A stretch of 5,722 nt of DNA, from the NCBI GenBank assembly GCA_030044455.1, contig JASHVU010000587.1, positions 1 to 5,722 on the forward strand, written 5' to 3'. The position numbers and the translations under genes were made by a program. Shown here one piece after another: positions 1-5,503 of this stretch; position 1 is the stretch's first letter; every line of letters starts with the position of its first letter. The notes under the pieces were generated by a model, which saw nothing but the letters and a program-made list of their open reading frames with translations, was not told the origin of the DNA and did not search any database. This DNA is from Acidobacteriaceae bacterium (GTDB taxonomy: Bacteria; Acidobacteriota; Terriglobia; Terriglobales; Acidobacteriaceae).

Positions 1-281
1 CGCTGTTGCGCTCGTACAAGCAGTGGTGCCCGGGCTGGATGCGCTGGGCTCTTAATCTGACGGGCGGCGTGGGGGCTTTTGCTCCGCTCTCCCACCTTTT
101 CAACCTGTTTGACGTCTTCGGTCACCTCGGCCGCTACCTTGCCCACCAGCCCTGGGCCCAGGCGTTTGTACCGCATTTACCATTCGCGATCGGCTGCTGG
201 GTTTTCTTTGTAACGACGGCGTTCCTGGCGGCGATTCTGCGCTCACAGGAAGAGCTGCGGGTGCTGGTTTCGCAGGCGTAG
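1..281 (+). CDS. C-terminal part of an unidentified membrane protein (5' end outside window)
   Basis: The reading frame is open from the left edge (first full codon at base 3) to a TAG at 279-281, giving about 93 visible residues. No start with a convincing ribosome binding site is visible inside the window, so the gene most likely begins upstream. Two hydrophobic stretches are seen: a Trp/Gly/Phe/Leu-rich one at about bases 45-117, and a clear membrane helix at about 177-236 (LPFAIGCWVFFVTTAFLAAI). A short charged tail follows (RSQEELRVLVSQA), probably cytoplasmic. I do not recognise the family and assign no function. The kinase gene follows on the same strand after a 191-bp gap, so an operon is not required. 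The alternative is a small complete protein starting at TTG 6, which is less likely because the frame stays open before it. Confidence 0.55.
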   Translation, partial: LLRSYKQWCPGWMRWALNLTGGVGAFAPLSHLFNLFDVFGHLGRYLAHQPWAQAFVPHLPFAIGCWVFFVTTAFLAAILRSQEELRVLVSQA

Positions 282-472
282 ACGGCCCCGCTGTCACGAT
301 CGGTTCAAATCCGGCGATGTACACGTTCCGCACTGCGCCCGGATTTAGACGGCTTGTACTTTCACTGGCCGGTTGCCGACAGACAGGAGTAGACTCGTAG
401 CACTCCAGACTTTGGGCCCCCAGTTTCCCCGGCAACACCATCGCTCCAAAATTGTTTCAGGGAGGCCATTCA
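282..472. other. Intergenic spacer upstream of the kinase gene
   Basis: This 191-bp gap holds no reading frame I would support on either strand. No sigma-70-like pair stands out: TTGTAC at 354-359 and TTGCCG at 373-378 both lack a good -10 at the right distance. The only convincing signal is the ribosome binding site at its right end. The kinase promoter is presumably here but I cannot place it. Confidence 0.5.
461..465 (+). promoter_or_regulatory. Shine-Dalgarno site that fixes the kinase start
   Basis: GGAGG lies 7 nt upstream of the ATG at 473-475, the ideal distance. It rules out the in-frame TTG at 452, which would place this motif inside the coding region. Confidence 0.85.
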
Positions 473-2125
473 ATGCCACAGGAAAATGTGCAACGCGTGG
501 GCGAGTATGAAATTCTCTCGCAGATCGGCGCAGGCGGCATGGGCTGCGTGTACAAGGTCCGCAACATCATTTCGAACCGGGAAGAGGCGATGAAGATCCT
601 GCTTCCGGATTTCGCCCGGGACCCGGAGCTTACGGCCCGGTTCATGTCAGAGATTCGAACGCTGGCCGGACTCGAACATCCCAATATCGCGCAGTTACGC
701 ACAGCGTTTCAGGTGGATAACCAGTTTGTGATGGTGATGGAGTACGTGGAAGGAACCACGCTCGACAAGCTGGCGCCGCAATTGCAGGGATCGCTGGAGA
801 CGCTTCTGGATTATGCCGGCCAGGTGCTGGCCGCGCTGAGCTATGCGCATGGCCGCGGAGTGACCCACCGCGACATCAAGCCGGCCAACATCATGATCAC
901 TTCGCATGGGGTGGTCAAGCTGATGGATTTCGGAATCGCCAAGTCAACCACCGATATGAATCTGACGCGTCCGGGGACGACGATGGGTTCGATTTACTAC
1001 ATGTCGCCGGAGCAGGTTCGCGGAGGCACGATCGATGCCCGATCCGACATCTACTCGTTTGGCGTGACGCTCTACGAGGTGCTCACCGGCCGAAAGCCGT
1101 TCCAGGCCGATACCTCATACAGCGTGTTGAATGCGCAGGTGAACGAGACGCCGAGGCCGCCAACGGAAGTGAATCCGGCGATTCCTCAGGCGCTGAGCGA
1201 CATGGTGATGCGTGCTATGGCGAAGGATCCGGGCCTGCGATTCCAGACGGGAGAAGAGTTTCGCAATGCGCTCAAGGCACTGCGACGGGCAGAGCCGGCG
1301 CCGCTGCGGGCGGAGACAGTAGTGCAGTCCATCACTCAGCCGGTTCCGCAGCCGGGGTTTACTCCGGTTGCGATGCCAGCGCCGCCGGGGTTTACACCGG
1401 TTGCGACGCCGGCACCGCCGGTCCGGCAGCAGCGTGGCAAAAGTCATCGCACCATGTGGGTCGCCATTGGAGCGCTGGCTGTGGTGCTGGCGTTGGTGGC
1501 GGCGGGGCTTGTGCTGCCGCGTTTCTATGCGATGTACGCCGGTCAAAAATCTGCGGCAACGGCTATTAACACCAAAACCTCCGCGACGTCGGGCTCGGTG
1601 CAGCCGGCCACCACTTCAAGCGCGCCCGAGCAACCGGTTGGCGCGACCAGCAACGTCGCTGCAAATGTGCCTTCGGGTGGCCCGGCAACGAACGCCGCGA
1701 ATGCCAATCCGATTCCGGCGGCAAAGACGGGTACCGGGAGTTCAAAGGGAGCCTCGGCGGGCCCGCCACAAACTGGTAATTCGGGAACGCAAATGACGCA
1801 ACCGGCTCCGGGCCCGGTGCAATCGGGCGCTCCCGCGCAGCCTCCCGGTCCATCGCCGGATGAGATTCGCCAGGCGCACAACCGCTTCACCGATCTCGAC
1901 GCGCGGGCTCAGGCTGCAACCGCCGGCGTGAATCAAATCCGCAGCCAGCAGCAGGCGCAGGGGCTCGATATGCGGAGCGACATTCTGGCTTCGATGGCCA
2001 GAATGAGTACCTACATGCGCGATGCGGATCGTGCGATGGAGCAGAAAGATCTGGCGACGGCCAATGAATCCATGGATCGCGCCGGCCAGGAGATCGAGAA
2101 ACTGGAGAAGTTTCTGGGAAGATAA
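473..2125 (+). CDS. Transmembrane Ser/Thr protein kinase (PknB/Hanks type, no PASTA domains)
   Basis: This is a 550-residue receptor-like kinase that phosphorylates Ser/Thr residues of cytoplasmic proteins using ATP. Seen, numbering from ATG 473: glycine loop IGAGGMGCVYKV at 18-29, ATP-anchoring Lys41 in AMKIL, a candidate alpha-C Glu60, catalytic loop HRDIKPAN at 132-139 (Asp134, Asn139), DFG at 152-154, a Thr/Ser-rich activation loop, SPE at 178-180 and the DARSDIYSFG helix from 189. All catalytic residues are present, and it is an RD-type kinase, so activation-loop autophosphorylation is likely. After the kinase domain (to about 273) come an 11-residue tandem duplication (294-315), a basic stretch and one membrane helix (about 328-351). 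Then follows a long Pro/Ala/Ser/Thr/Gly-rich linker (about 360-462) and a predicted helical, coiled-coil-like domain (about 463-550) outside the membrane. PASTA repeats, common in Gram-positive PknB, are absent. The ligand and substrates are unknown. The gene converges on the CsgG-like gene. Confidence 0.93.
   Translation: MPQENVQRVGEYEILSQIGAGGMGCVYKVRNIISNREEAMKILLPDFARDPELTARFMSEIRTLAGLEHPNIAQLRTAFQVDNQFVMVMEYVEGTTLDKLAPQLQGSLETLLDYAGQVLAALSYAHGRGVTHRDIKPANIMITSHGVVKLMDFGIAKSTTDMNLTRPGTTMGSIYYMSPEQVRGGTIDARSDIYSFGVTLYEVLTGRKPFQADTSYSVLNAQVNETPRPPTEVNPAIPQALSDMVMRAMAKDPGLRFQTGEEFRNALKALRRAEPAPLRAETVVQSITQPVPQPGFTPVAMPAPPGFTPVATPAPPVRQQRGKSHRTMWVAIGALAVVLALVAAGLVLPRFYAMYAGQKSAATAINTKTSATSGSVQPATTSSAPEQPVGATSNVAANVPSGGPATNAANANPIPAAKTGTGSSKGASAGPPQTGNSGTQMTQPAPGPVQSGAPAQPPGPSPDEIRQAHNRFTDLDARAQAATAGVNQIRSQQQAQGLDMRSDILASMARMSTYMRDADRAMEQKDLATANESMDRAGQEIEKLEKFLGR
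1352..1417 (+). repeat. 33-bp tandem duplication inside the kinase juxtamembrane region
   Basis: Two adjacent 33-bp units (1352-1384 and 1385-1417) match at 29 of 33 positions by my count. They encode PGFTPVAMPAP and PGFTPVATPAP. The in-frame duplication lies between the kinase domain and the membrane helix, lengthening a Pro-rich cytoplasmic linker. Confidence 0.85.
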
Positions 2126-2143
2126 TTGGAGCTCATCGCAAAT

Positions 2144-2177
2144 AAGAATGCCCGCCGCGATTGCAGCGGGCATTCTT
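2144..2177. terminator. Bidirectional intrinsic terminator between convergent genes
   Basis: A perfect 12-bp stem (AAGAATGCCCGC at 2144-2155 with GCGGGCATTCTT at 2166-2177) encloses a 10-nt loop. It begins 18 bp after the kinase stop codon and ends 13 bp before the stop of the minus-strand gene. On the plus strand the stem's 3' side ends ATTCTTGTAT. On the minus strand it ends ATTCTTATTT, a better T-run. It should therefore stop transcription from both sides, more strongly for the minus-strand gene. Confidence 0.88.
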
Positions 2178-2190
2178 GTATGTGACAGGA

Positions 2191-3195
2191 CTATTGAACA
2201 ACTGTTTTGACGCGATCGCCGGTCTTGAAGTCGGTACCGGATACCGCAGTGCAAATCGCCGAAACGTCGTCTACATCGGTGGCTTTGATGACGCCGACTG
2301 TGTTGGTAAGCCTGCGCAGAACATTGCCGGTGGTGGGGTCCTTGATCTCCTTGGTGACGCGCAGCACGTTGAACTGGTCGCCGACTTTAACACCGGCCTT
2401 GGCGCCAACGTTGATGATGATTTGACCGCTGTCGACTGCGGCGACTTCGCCCTCAACCGTGACCGTGCGCATGGTTAATTTCGGCGAGTCTGCAACCAGG
2501 CCGGTGCTGAGCTGATCGGTGGCCGCTTTGGTCGCTTCGCCGATGATAGTCTGCTGGAAGTCGCTTGAGCCGAAATCGGCTCCGCCGGCGCCGAAACCGT
2601 GCCAGTTGCCACCGCCGCCCAGCATCGACGTGGAGGAACGCGCAGATTGGCCCTTGCCATCGGCTACGCCCAGAATCTCACCAGTATCGATGTTGATGAT
2701 GCGGGCAGTAATCGCGACGTTAGCTTTGGAGTTGGAGTGATGAAATCCGCCCAGACCGAGCCCGCCAAGACCTCCGCCGCCTCCACCCATGCCCGTATTC
2801 TTGGTTTCGTTGCCAAACTCGGTGATGCTACCCACGACAATGTAATCGACGCCAAGCAACTTGCCGATCTGGGCGGCGCTATTTGGGTCGGCACGATTCG
2901 AATTGGAGAAGTTCTGCTCCTTCAGGACTTTGTCCAGGGCCGCACGCTCGATGATCGAGTAGGTCCCGTCCTTCACCAGATCGGTGACGAGGAGATCGGT
3001 GATTCCTTTGCCGACGTCCACATTTGTGCCGAAAAGGGCTGCGGTCGTAGTCTGCACCGTAGCGTAGTCGAAGTCCATGACCGCTAGGCGTATCTTGCGA
3101 GTGGGCGGGGTCTGAGCATGCGACTCGCTGACGAAAGCGCCAGCCAGTATCACCAGCCCGGCCAGGCAGGCAGGGAAAACCCTGGGTATATTCAT
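2191..3195 (-). CDS. CsgG/FlgT-like exported protein with glycine-rich inserts
   Basis: This is a 334-residue exported protein resembling the CsgG (curli secretion channel) family. Seen: a Sec signal peptide at 1-28 with a hydrophobic core and a likely cut after SHA or SHAQ. A CsgG-type domain follows: RKIRLAVMDFDY at 33-44, DVGKGITDLLVTDLV (60-74), YSIIERAALDKVLKEQNF (79-96), and the segment from AAQIGKLLGVDYIVVGSITEF to ARIINIDTGEILG (107-176). The C-terminal part (about 245-334, with VDSGQIIINVGAKAGVKVGD) looks like the FlgT C-terminal/SH3-like domain. Two Gly-rich stretches at about 135-150 and 192-209 interrupt the CsgG part. E. coli CsgG is a lipoprotein that forms an outer-membrane pore. 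This protein has no lipobox Cys at the cleavage site, so it is probably a soluble periplasmic or non-lipidated outer-membrane protein. No curli subunit genes are adjacent, so the cargo is unknown. The start at 3195 is supported by the site at 3200-3206. Confidence 0.85.
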   Translation of the reverse strand: MNIPRVFPACLAGLVILAGAFVSESHAQTPPTRKIRLAVMDFDYATVQTTTAALFGTNVDVGKGITDLLVTDLVKDGTYSIIERAALDKVLKEQNFSNSNRADPNSAAQIGKLLGVDYIVVGSITEFGNETKNTGMGGGGGGLGGLGLGGFHHSNSKANVAITARIINIDTGEILGVADGKGQSARSSTSMLGGGGNWHGFGAGGADFGSSDFQQTIIGEATKAATDQLSTGLVADSPKLTMRTVTVEGEVAAVDSGQIIINVGAKAGVKVGDQFNVLRVTKEIKDPTTGNVLRRLTNTVGVIKATDVDDVSAICTAVSGTDFKTGDRVKTVVQ

Positions 3196-3199
3196 GTAG

Positions 3200-3206
3200 T
3201 CACCTT
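3200..3206 (-). promoter_or_regulatory. Shine-Dalgarno site of the CsgG-like gene
   Basis: Read on the minus strand, AAGGTGA lies 4 nt before the ATG at 3195-3193. This supports that start and hence the complete signal peptide. Confidence 0.8.
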
Positions 3207-3232
3207 TTTAGGAGAGTGGGCCCTGACAGAAA

Positions 3233-3260
3233 GGTTCCCCCGGTCTACGACATGTGTCAA
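3233..3260 (-). promoter_or_regulatory. Candidate promoter elements for the CsgG-like gene
   Basis: On the minus strand TTGACA (3260-3255) is a perfect sigma-70 -35 hexamer, but no good -10 follows at 16-18 nt. Overlapping the place where a -10 should be is GGAACC (3238-3233), the -35 form used by many ECF sigma factors, with TCTCC about 17 nt downstream. The gene may use either type. Neither is convincing on its own. Confidence 0.3.
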
Positions 3261-3409
3261 GGTAATTCTTCAGCCTTCTGCATCTTGCGTTGGTGGTCAG
3301 GTTTGCCCGGCACATCGCGGTGTGCTAACCTTGATTTCTGTGCCGTACTAAGCGCGGGGTGGTAGTGTGTCCGCGCATCATTCGGGCTTCTGGAACGGTT
3401 TCTGATGGT

Positions 3410-3436
3410 TTGAACGGTTGAGCGCCGGCGTAATTT
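3410..3436 (+). promoter_or_regulatory. Candidate sigma-70 promoter of the tRNA-tuf cluster
   Basis: TTGAAC at 3410-3415 and TAATTT at 3431-3436 are separated by 15 nt, shorter than the ideal 17. Transcription would start near 3443, leaving a leader of about 18 nt before the first tRNA, which is reasonable for a tRNA operon. No other pair upstream of 3461 looks better. Confidence 0.38.
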
Positions 3437-3460
3437 TGCCCTCGATCAACTGTTAGAAGA

Positions 3461-3536
3461 GCTGGCGTAGCTCAGCTGGTAGAGCATCTGATTTGTAATC
3501 AGAGGGTCGGGGGTTCAAATCCCTTCGCCAGCTCCA
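3461..3536 (+). tRNA. tRNA-Thr (anticodon TGT)
   Basis: A 76-nt cloverleaf with encoded CCA. The acceptor GCTGGCG pairs with CGCCAGC. The anticodon stem TCTGA/TCAGA encloses TTTGTAA, with anticodon TGT at 3494-3496 reading ACA and related Thr codons. The T-loop is TTCAAAT, with two G-T pairs in the T-stem. It is the first tRNA of the cluster leading to tuf, the same position as thrU (UGU) in E. coli. Confidence 0.97.
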
Positions 3537-3808
3537 TAAATGAGGCCGCAAAAGGGGCTTGAAACGGCAGGATTTTACCGGCGAAAGTTTTTGTATTCGC
3601 TGGACCTGTTCTCCGCGGTGACCCCACTTCAGGCGCGGGCAGCGCAAAATCCGGAGGCTCTCCGGCGGTTGCGGCGTGCGCGGAAGAGGGTACGGGACGG
3701 GGTTGGATGGTTTGGTTTAGGTTCGGTGCGTGGGGAATATGGCCTCCCACCCTAAACGCAAAAAGCGCGTCTAGGATGGGGCACCGGAATGTTGGGCTTG
3801 TAGTTTGG
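3537..3808 (+). other. 272-bp spacer between tRNA-Thr and tRNA-Tyr
   Basis: I see no convincing gene. A 71-codon frame from ATG 3540 (4 nt after the tRNA) has no ribosome binding site and an Arg-rich, low-complexity-like composition. A small perfect hairpin, CCGGAG-GCT-CTCCGG, sits at 3651-3665 without a following T-run. Unlike the later spacers, this one has no AGCTNNN heptad repeats. Weak promoter-like sequences before tRNA-Tyr (TTGGTT near 3712, GAATAT near 3737) are too poor to annotate. Confidence 0.5.
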
Positions 3809-3897
3809 GCACAGGTGGCCGAGCGGTTAATGGCAGCAGACTGTAAATCTGCCGCTCCTTGCGAGCTACGGAGGTTCGAATCCTCCCCTGTGCACCA
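3809..3897 (+). tRNA. tRNA-Tyr (anticodon GTA)
   Basis: An 89-nt type II tRNA with encoded CCA. The acceptor GCACAGG pairs with CCTGTGC. The anticodon stem GCAGA/TCTGC encloses CTGTAAA, with GTA at 3843-3845. A long variable arm contains a GCTC/GAGC stem, and the T-arm is GGAGG-TTCGAAT-CCTCC. The long variable arm with GTA is diagnostic of bacterial tRNA-Tyr. Confidence 0.97.
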
Positions 3898-3981
3898 GAA
3901 ATATAGTGGTCAGGGAACAGGGGCCAGTTGTCGGTTTTGCGGTGGTTGATTTGGCCGATGCGGCCTATACCTGCAGGATGA

Positions 3982-4002
3982 GGCTAAGAGCTGAAAGCTG
4001 GT
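3982..4002 (+). repeat. Right-arm remnant of the AGCTNNN heptad repeat
   Basis: Three consecutive heptads in register (GGCTAAG, AGCTGAA, AGCTGGT) are followed by TTTAGGG and then the ATG of the small membrane protein. The tail AGCTGGTTTT resembles the AGCTGTTTT ends of the right arms at 4595-4604 and 4795-4804. No left arm is visible between tRNA-Tyr and this point, so it looks like a decayed or partial copy. Confidence 0.6.
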
Positions 4003-4009
4003 TTTAGGG

Positions 4010-4288
4010 ATGGAGAAGGAAGCGCAAGTGGATCGCGATCCCGAGAAAGTGGCGGGAGCCGATCGGGAAGAGCGCTCCGGAAGCGATCTGGAAAAGAAGT
4101 ACCCGGTAGCCTTGGCGATGTACGCGGTTCTGGCGGTTCTGGTTTGGTTTACGGTTGGCGAAGGCAGTGTAATGGTGCTTGGCCGGCCAGTGCAAGTGCG
4201 AGTGATTCCGATTCTGATTCTGGCCTTGTTTGCGTTTCGGACGTATGTGGCGATGCAGGCAGAGAGGATCAGGCGGGGAAAAGATTAG
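4010..4288 (+). CDS. Small two-helix membrane protein of unknown function
   Basis: The product is 92 residues. The first 30 are strongly charged (MEKEAQVDRD...LEKK). They are followed by two membrane helices, about 31-50 (YPVALAMYAVLAVLVWFTVG) and 64-82 (RVIPILILALFAFRTYVAM), and a basic tail (ERIRRGKD). The compact hairpin topology with charged ends on both sides and the good hydrophobic periodicity argue for a real protein. The ATG at 4010 is the only sensible start, since a TGA at 3992-3994 closes the frame upstream. The ribosome binding site is weak (only AGGG immediately before the ATG). It lies between tRNA-Tyr and tRNA-Thr(GGT), so it is probably co-transcribed with tRNAs. Its TAG stop codon overlaps the first AGCT of the downstream repeat element. 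I do not recognise the family. Confidence 0.68.
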   Translation: MEKEAQVDRDPEKVAGADREERSGSDLEKKYPVALAMYAVLAVLVWFTVGEGSVMVLGRPVQVRVIPILILALFAFRTYVAMQAERIRRGKD

Positions 4289-4398
4289 CTGCCAGCCTCA
4301 AGCTGCTGGCTTCTAGCTCTTGGTTGCGGGAACGAGTTGAGGTGGCTGATTCCGGCAGAGAAGAGCTAGAAGCTAGGAGCTAGAAGCGAGTAGCTGAA
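4287..4398 (+). repeat. Heptad inverted-repeat element, copy A
   Basis: The left arm (4287-4321) is five heptads: AGCTGCC, AGCCTCA, AGCTGCT, GGCTTCT, AGCTCTT. A core of about 40 bp carries GGAACGAGTTGA at 4329-4340. The right arm (4364-4398) is AGCTAGA, AGCTAGG, AGCTAGA, AGCGAGT, AGCTGAA. The reverse complement of 4287-4321 matches 4361-4395 at 28 of 35 positions by hand count, so a long imperfect stem is possible. It fills the space between the small membrane protein and tRNA-Thr(GGT). Confidence 0.85.
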
Positions 4399-4406
4399 TG
4401 TAGAGG

Positions 4407-4482
<76 letters not shown>

Positions 4483-4489
4483 GAAATGC

Positions 4490-4601
4490 AGCTTCTAGCT
4501 GCTAGCTATTAGCTTCTAGCTTGTGTCGTGCTGGAAGAAGTTGATGCGGCAAGCACAAGCAAGATGAGCTAGAAGCTAGCGGCTAGAAGCTGGAAGCTGT
4601 T
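4490..4601 (+). repeat. Heptad inverted-repeat element, copy B
   Basis: The left arm (4490-4524) is AGCTTCT, AGCTGCT, AGCTATT, AGCTTCT, AGCTTGT. The core has GGAAGAAGTTGA at 4533-4544, at the same offset as in copies A and C. The right arm (4567-4601) is AGCTAGA, AGCTAGC, GGCTAGA, AGCTGGA, AGCTGTT. The reverse complement of the left arm matches 4564-4598 at 28 of 35 positions. GCTTGTG (4519-4525) and CACAAGC (4554-4560) can extend the stem inward. The right arm runs into TTTT, 5 nt before tRNA-Gly. Confidence 0.85.
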
Positions 4602-4608
4602 TTCAAGG

Positions 4609-4683
4609 GCGGGAGTAACTCAGTGGTAGAGTCACAGCCTTCCAAGCTGTTGGTCGCGGGTTCGATCCCCGTCTCCCGCTCCA
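4609..4683 (+). tRNA. tRNA-Gly (anticodon TCC)
   Basis: A 75-nt cloverleaf with encoded CCA. The acceptor GCGGGAG pairs with CTCCCGC. The anticodon stem ACAGC/GCTGT encloses CTTCCAA, with TCC at 4641-4643 reading GGA/GGG. The T-arm is GCGGG-TTCGATC-CCCGT. It is equivalent to glyT of the E. coli tufB operon, but here it follows rather than precedes tRNA-Thr(GGT). Confidence 0.97.
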
Positions 4684-4691
4684 GAAATGCA

Positions 4692-4801
4692 AGCTACTAG
4701 CCATTAGCTTCTAGCTACTAGCTTGTGGACGGGTGGAACGAGCTGAAGAGGCTGGAGCAGGCAACGAGCTAGAAGCGAATGACTAGAAGCTAGGAGCTGT
4801 T
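4692..4801 (+). repeat. Heptad inverted-repeat element, copy C
   Basis: The left arm (4692-4726) is AGCTACT, AGCCATT, AGCTTCT, AGCTACT, AGCTTGT. The core has GGAACGAGCTGA at 4735-4746. The right arm (4767-4801) is AGCTAGA, AGCGAAT, GACTAGA, AGCTAGG, AGCTGTT. The arms pair best when slipped by one heptad, which aligns the unusual left heptad AGCCATT with AATGACT on the right. The right arm ends in TTTTT, and its AGGAG (4792-4796) is the only ribosome-binding-like sequence for the following gene. Confidence 0.83.
4792..4796 (+). promoter_or_regulatory. Repeat-derived Shine-Dalgarno site for the 102-residue protein
   Basis: AGGAG lies within the last two heptads of repeat copy C, 11 nt before the ATG at 4808. 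The spacing is slightly long, but nothing better lies closer to the start. Confidence 0.5.
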
Positions 4802-4807
4802 TTTACG

Positions 4808-5116
4808 ATGTTCGAGCAGGTGGCAATCGCGGTTCAGAACGAGGAAGGATTCAAGAAGCTGCACGCGATTCTCGATGCGGTGTTCGACTCGAGCCAGGTT
4901 GAGGTTTTTCTCAACCGCGTGAAACGGGCTGGATTGAGAGTGCGGGATTACGAGACGATTCTGGAGCGCGGATTTTTGGGCAGGGAAGCGCAGACGTTGT
5001 ATGCGGCGCTGCCGGTGAGCGATCAGGGATTGACCCGCGAGCGGTATCTCAGGCTGGTTGAGAAGGTGCCAGTGGAATTGCGGCAGAGGTATCTGAAGGT
5101 GTACGCGTATTACTGA
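4808..5116 (+). CDS. Small soluble protein of unknown function
   Basis: The product is 102 residues with no signal peptide, membrane segment or Cys. It reads as mostly alpha-helical and charged: EEGFKKLHAILDAVF (12-26), VEVFLNRVKRAG (31-42), YETILERGFLG (48-58), then LTRERYLRLVEKVPVELRQRYLKVYAYY to the end. Codon use is G/C-ending (gcg, ctg, cgg), like the host genes, which favours a real resident gene. It lies between tRNA-Gly and the next small ORF, same strand, in line with tuf, so co-transcription with the tRNA-tuf unit is likely. Its start follows repeat copy C directly and its TGA lies 8 bp before the next repeat arm. I do not recognise the family; its site next to tuf hints at, but does not show, a link with translation. 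Confidence 0.72.
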   Translation: MFEQVAIAVQNEEGFKKLHAILDAVFDSSQVEVFLNRVKRAGLRVRDYETILERGFLGREAQTLYAALPVSDQGLTRERYLRLVEKVPVELRQRYLKVYAYY

Positions 5117-5124
5117 GAAAGGCG

Positions 5125-5159
5125 AGCTGCTAGCTTCTAGCCTCAAGCTTCTAGCTAGG
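5125..5159 (+). repeat. Heptad repeat arm D (left-type), upstream of the 106-residue ORF
   Basis: Five heptads in register: AGCTGCT, AGCTTCT, AGCCTCA, AGCTTCT, AGCTAGG. They have left-arm orientation (AGCTTCT type). AGCCTCA also occurs in copy A. No core or right arm follows directly; the complementary arm is found 340 bp on, beyond the next ORF. Confidence 0.8.
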
Positions 5160-5171
5160 GATTGCTAGGTT

Positions 5172-5177
5172 AGGTGA
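5172..5177 (+). promoter_or_regulatory. Shine-Dalgarno site that fixes the start of the 106-residue ORF
   Basis: AGGTGA lies 5 nt before ATG 5183. It overlaps the in-frame GTG at 5174, which is therefore unlikely to be the start. Confidence 0.72.
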
Positions 5178-5182
5178 CGTCG

Positions 5183-5503
5183 ATGGAGAGACAGAGGCGG
5201 TTTGAGACGGCCCAGGAGCTTCAAAGTTTTTGTGAGCGGCTCCTGGAAAAGGAATACGACCTAACTCCATTCAATTTGGGAGAGACTTCTCGCGTCTTCG
5301 GTGCCGCTGGCGTAGGAGACGTTTCTCGAATTCAGGCTGAGCAGAAACGGAATCGCAATCGTGACGCGGCAATCAACCTCCTAGGGGAAATAGAAATTGC
5401 GAAGAAGGAATTCCCACTGGTTGCCAAACGGTACGGGGCCATTTTGGGCAAGGCTGGAGAAGTGTGGAAGAAACTGGCCGAACCTGTTGGGGCCAGAAGC
5501 TAG
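5183..5503 (+). CDS. Small soluble protein of unknown function flanked by inverted repeat arms
   Basis: The product is 106 residues from ATG 5183, chosen because AGGTGA at 5172-5177 is correctly spaced. It has no signal peptide or membrane helix, and a single Cys at 17. It is highly charged: an N-terminal helix (MERQRRFETAQELQSFCERL), a Gly-containing middle (about 33-46), and a Lys/Arg/Asn-rich helix (IQAEQKRNRNRDAA, 50-63). The C-terminal helix is amphipathic (about 65-98). Codon choice differs from its neighbours, with cta, ata, aga, gga and cca used, and base composition is visibly more A/T-rich. This suggests different ancestry. The last codons and the TAG stop (gcc aga agc tag) lie inside a heptad repeat, so the repeat supplies the C-terminus. 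Repeat arms D and E, in inverted orientation, bracket the gene. The family is not recognised. Confidence 0.65.
   Translation: MERQRRFETAQELQSFCERLLEKEYDLTPFNLGETSRVFGAAGVGDVSRIQAEQKRNRNRDAAINLLGEIEIAKKEFPLVAKRYGAILGKAGEVWKKLAEPVGARS

Noticed and set aside
452..472. Upstream TTG start giving a 557-residue kinase
   Set aside because: It would put the strong GGAGG ribosome binding site inside the gene. ATG 473 is correctly spaced from it.
1543..2254. Minus-strand frames of 95-170 codons opposite the kinase linker and C-terminus
   Set aside because: They mirror the Pro/Ala-rich, G+C-rich kinase linker. Their products are low-complexity and they run through the shared terminator.
2161..3087. Plus-strand frames of 62-162 codons opposite the CsgG-like gene
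   Set aside because: They are shadows of a convincing minus-strand gene with signal peptide, domain structure and ribosome binding site, and they lack start signals of their own.
3453..3750. Minus-strand reading frames across tRNA-Thr, including one encoding WRRDLNPRPSDYKSDALP and another ending AKGFEPPTL
   Set aside because: These peptides are the antisense translation of the tRNA-Thr gene, a well-known source of false protein entries. There is no ribosome binding site and the frames cover a clear tRNA.
3540..3755. 71-codon frame immediately after tRNA-Thr(TGT)
   Set aside because: No ribosome binding site, Arg-rich composition, no recognisable motif, and a start only 4 nt after the tRNA 3' end. 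Kept only as part of the spacer description.
3707..3949. Plus-strand frame of 80 codons containing VAERLMAADCKSAAPCELRR
   Set aside because: The peptide is the direct translation of tRNA-Tyr (3809-3897), another classic spurious frame.
4790..5146. Minus-strand frame of 118 codons opposite the 102-residue gene
   Set aside because: It overlaps repeat arms at both ends, has no ribosome binding site, and is opposite a plus-strand frame with host-like codon use in line with the operon.
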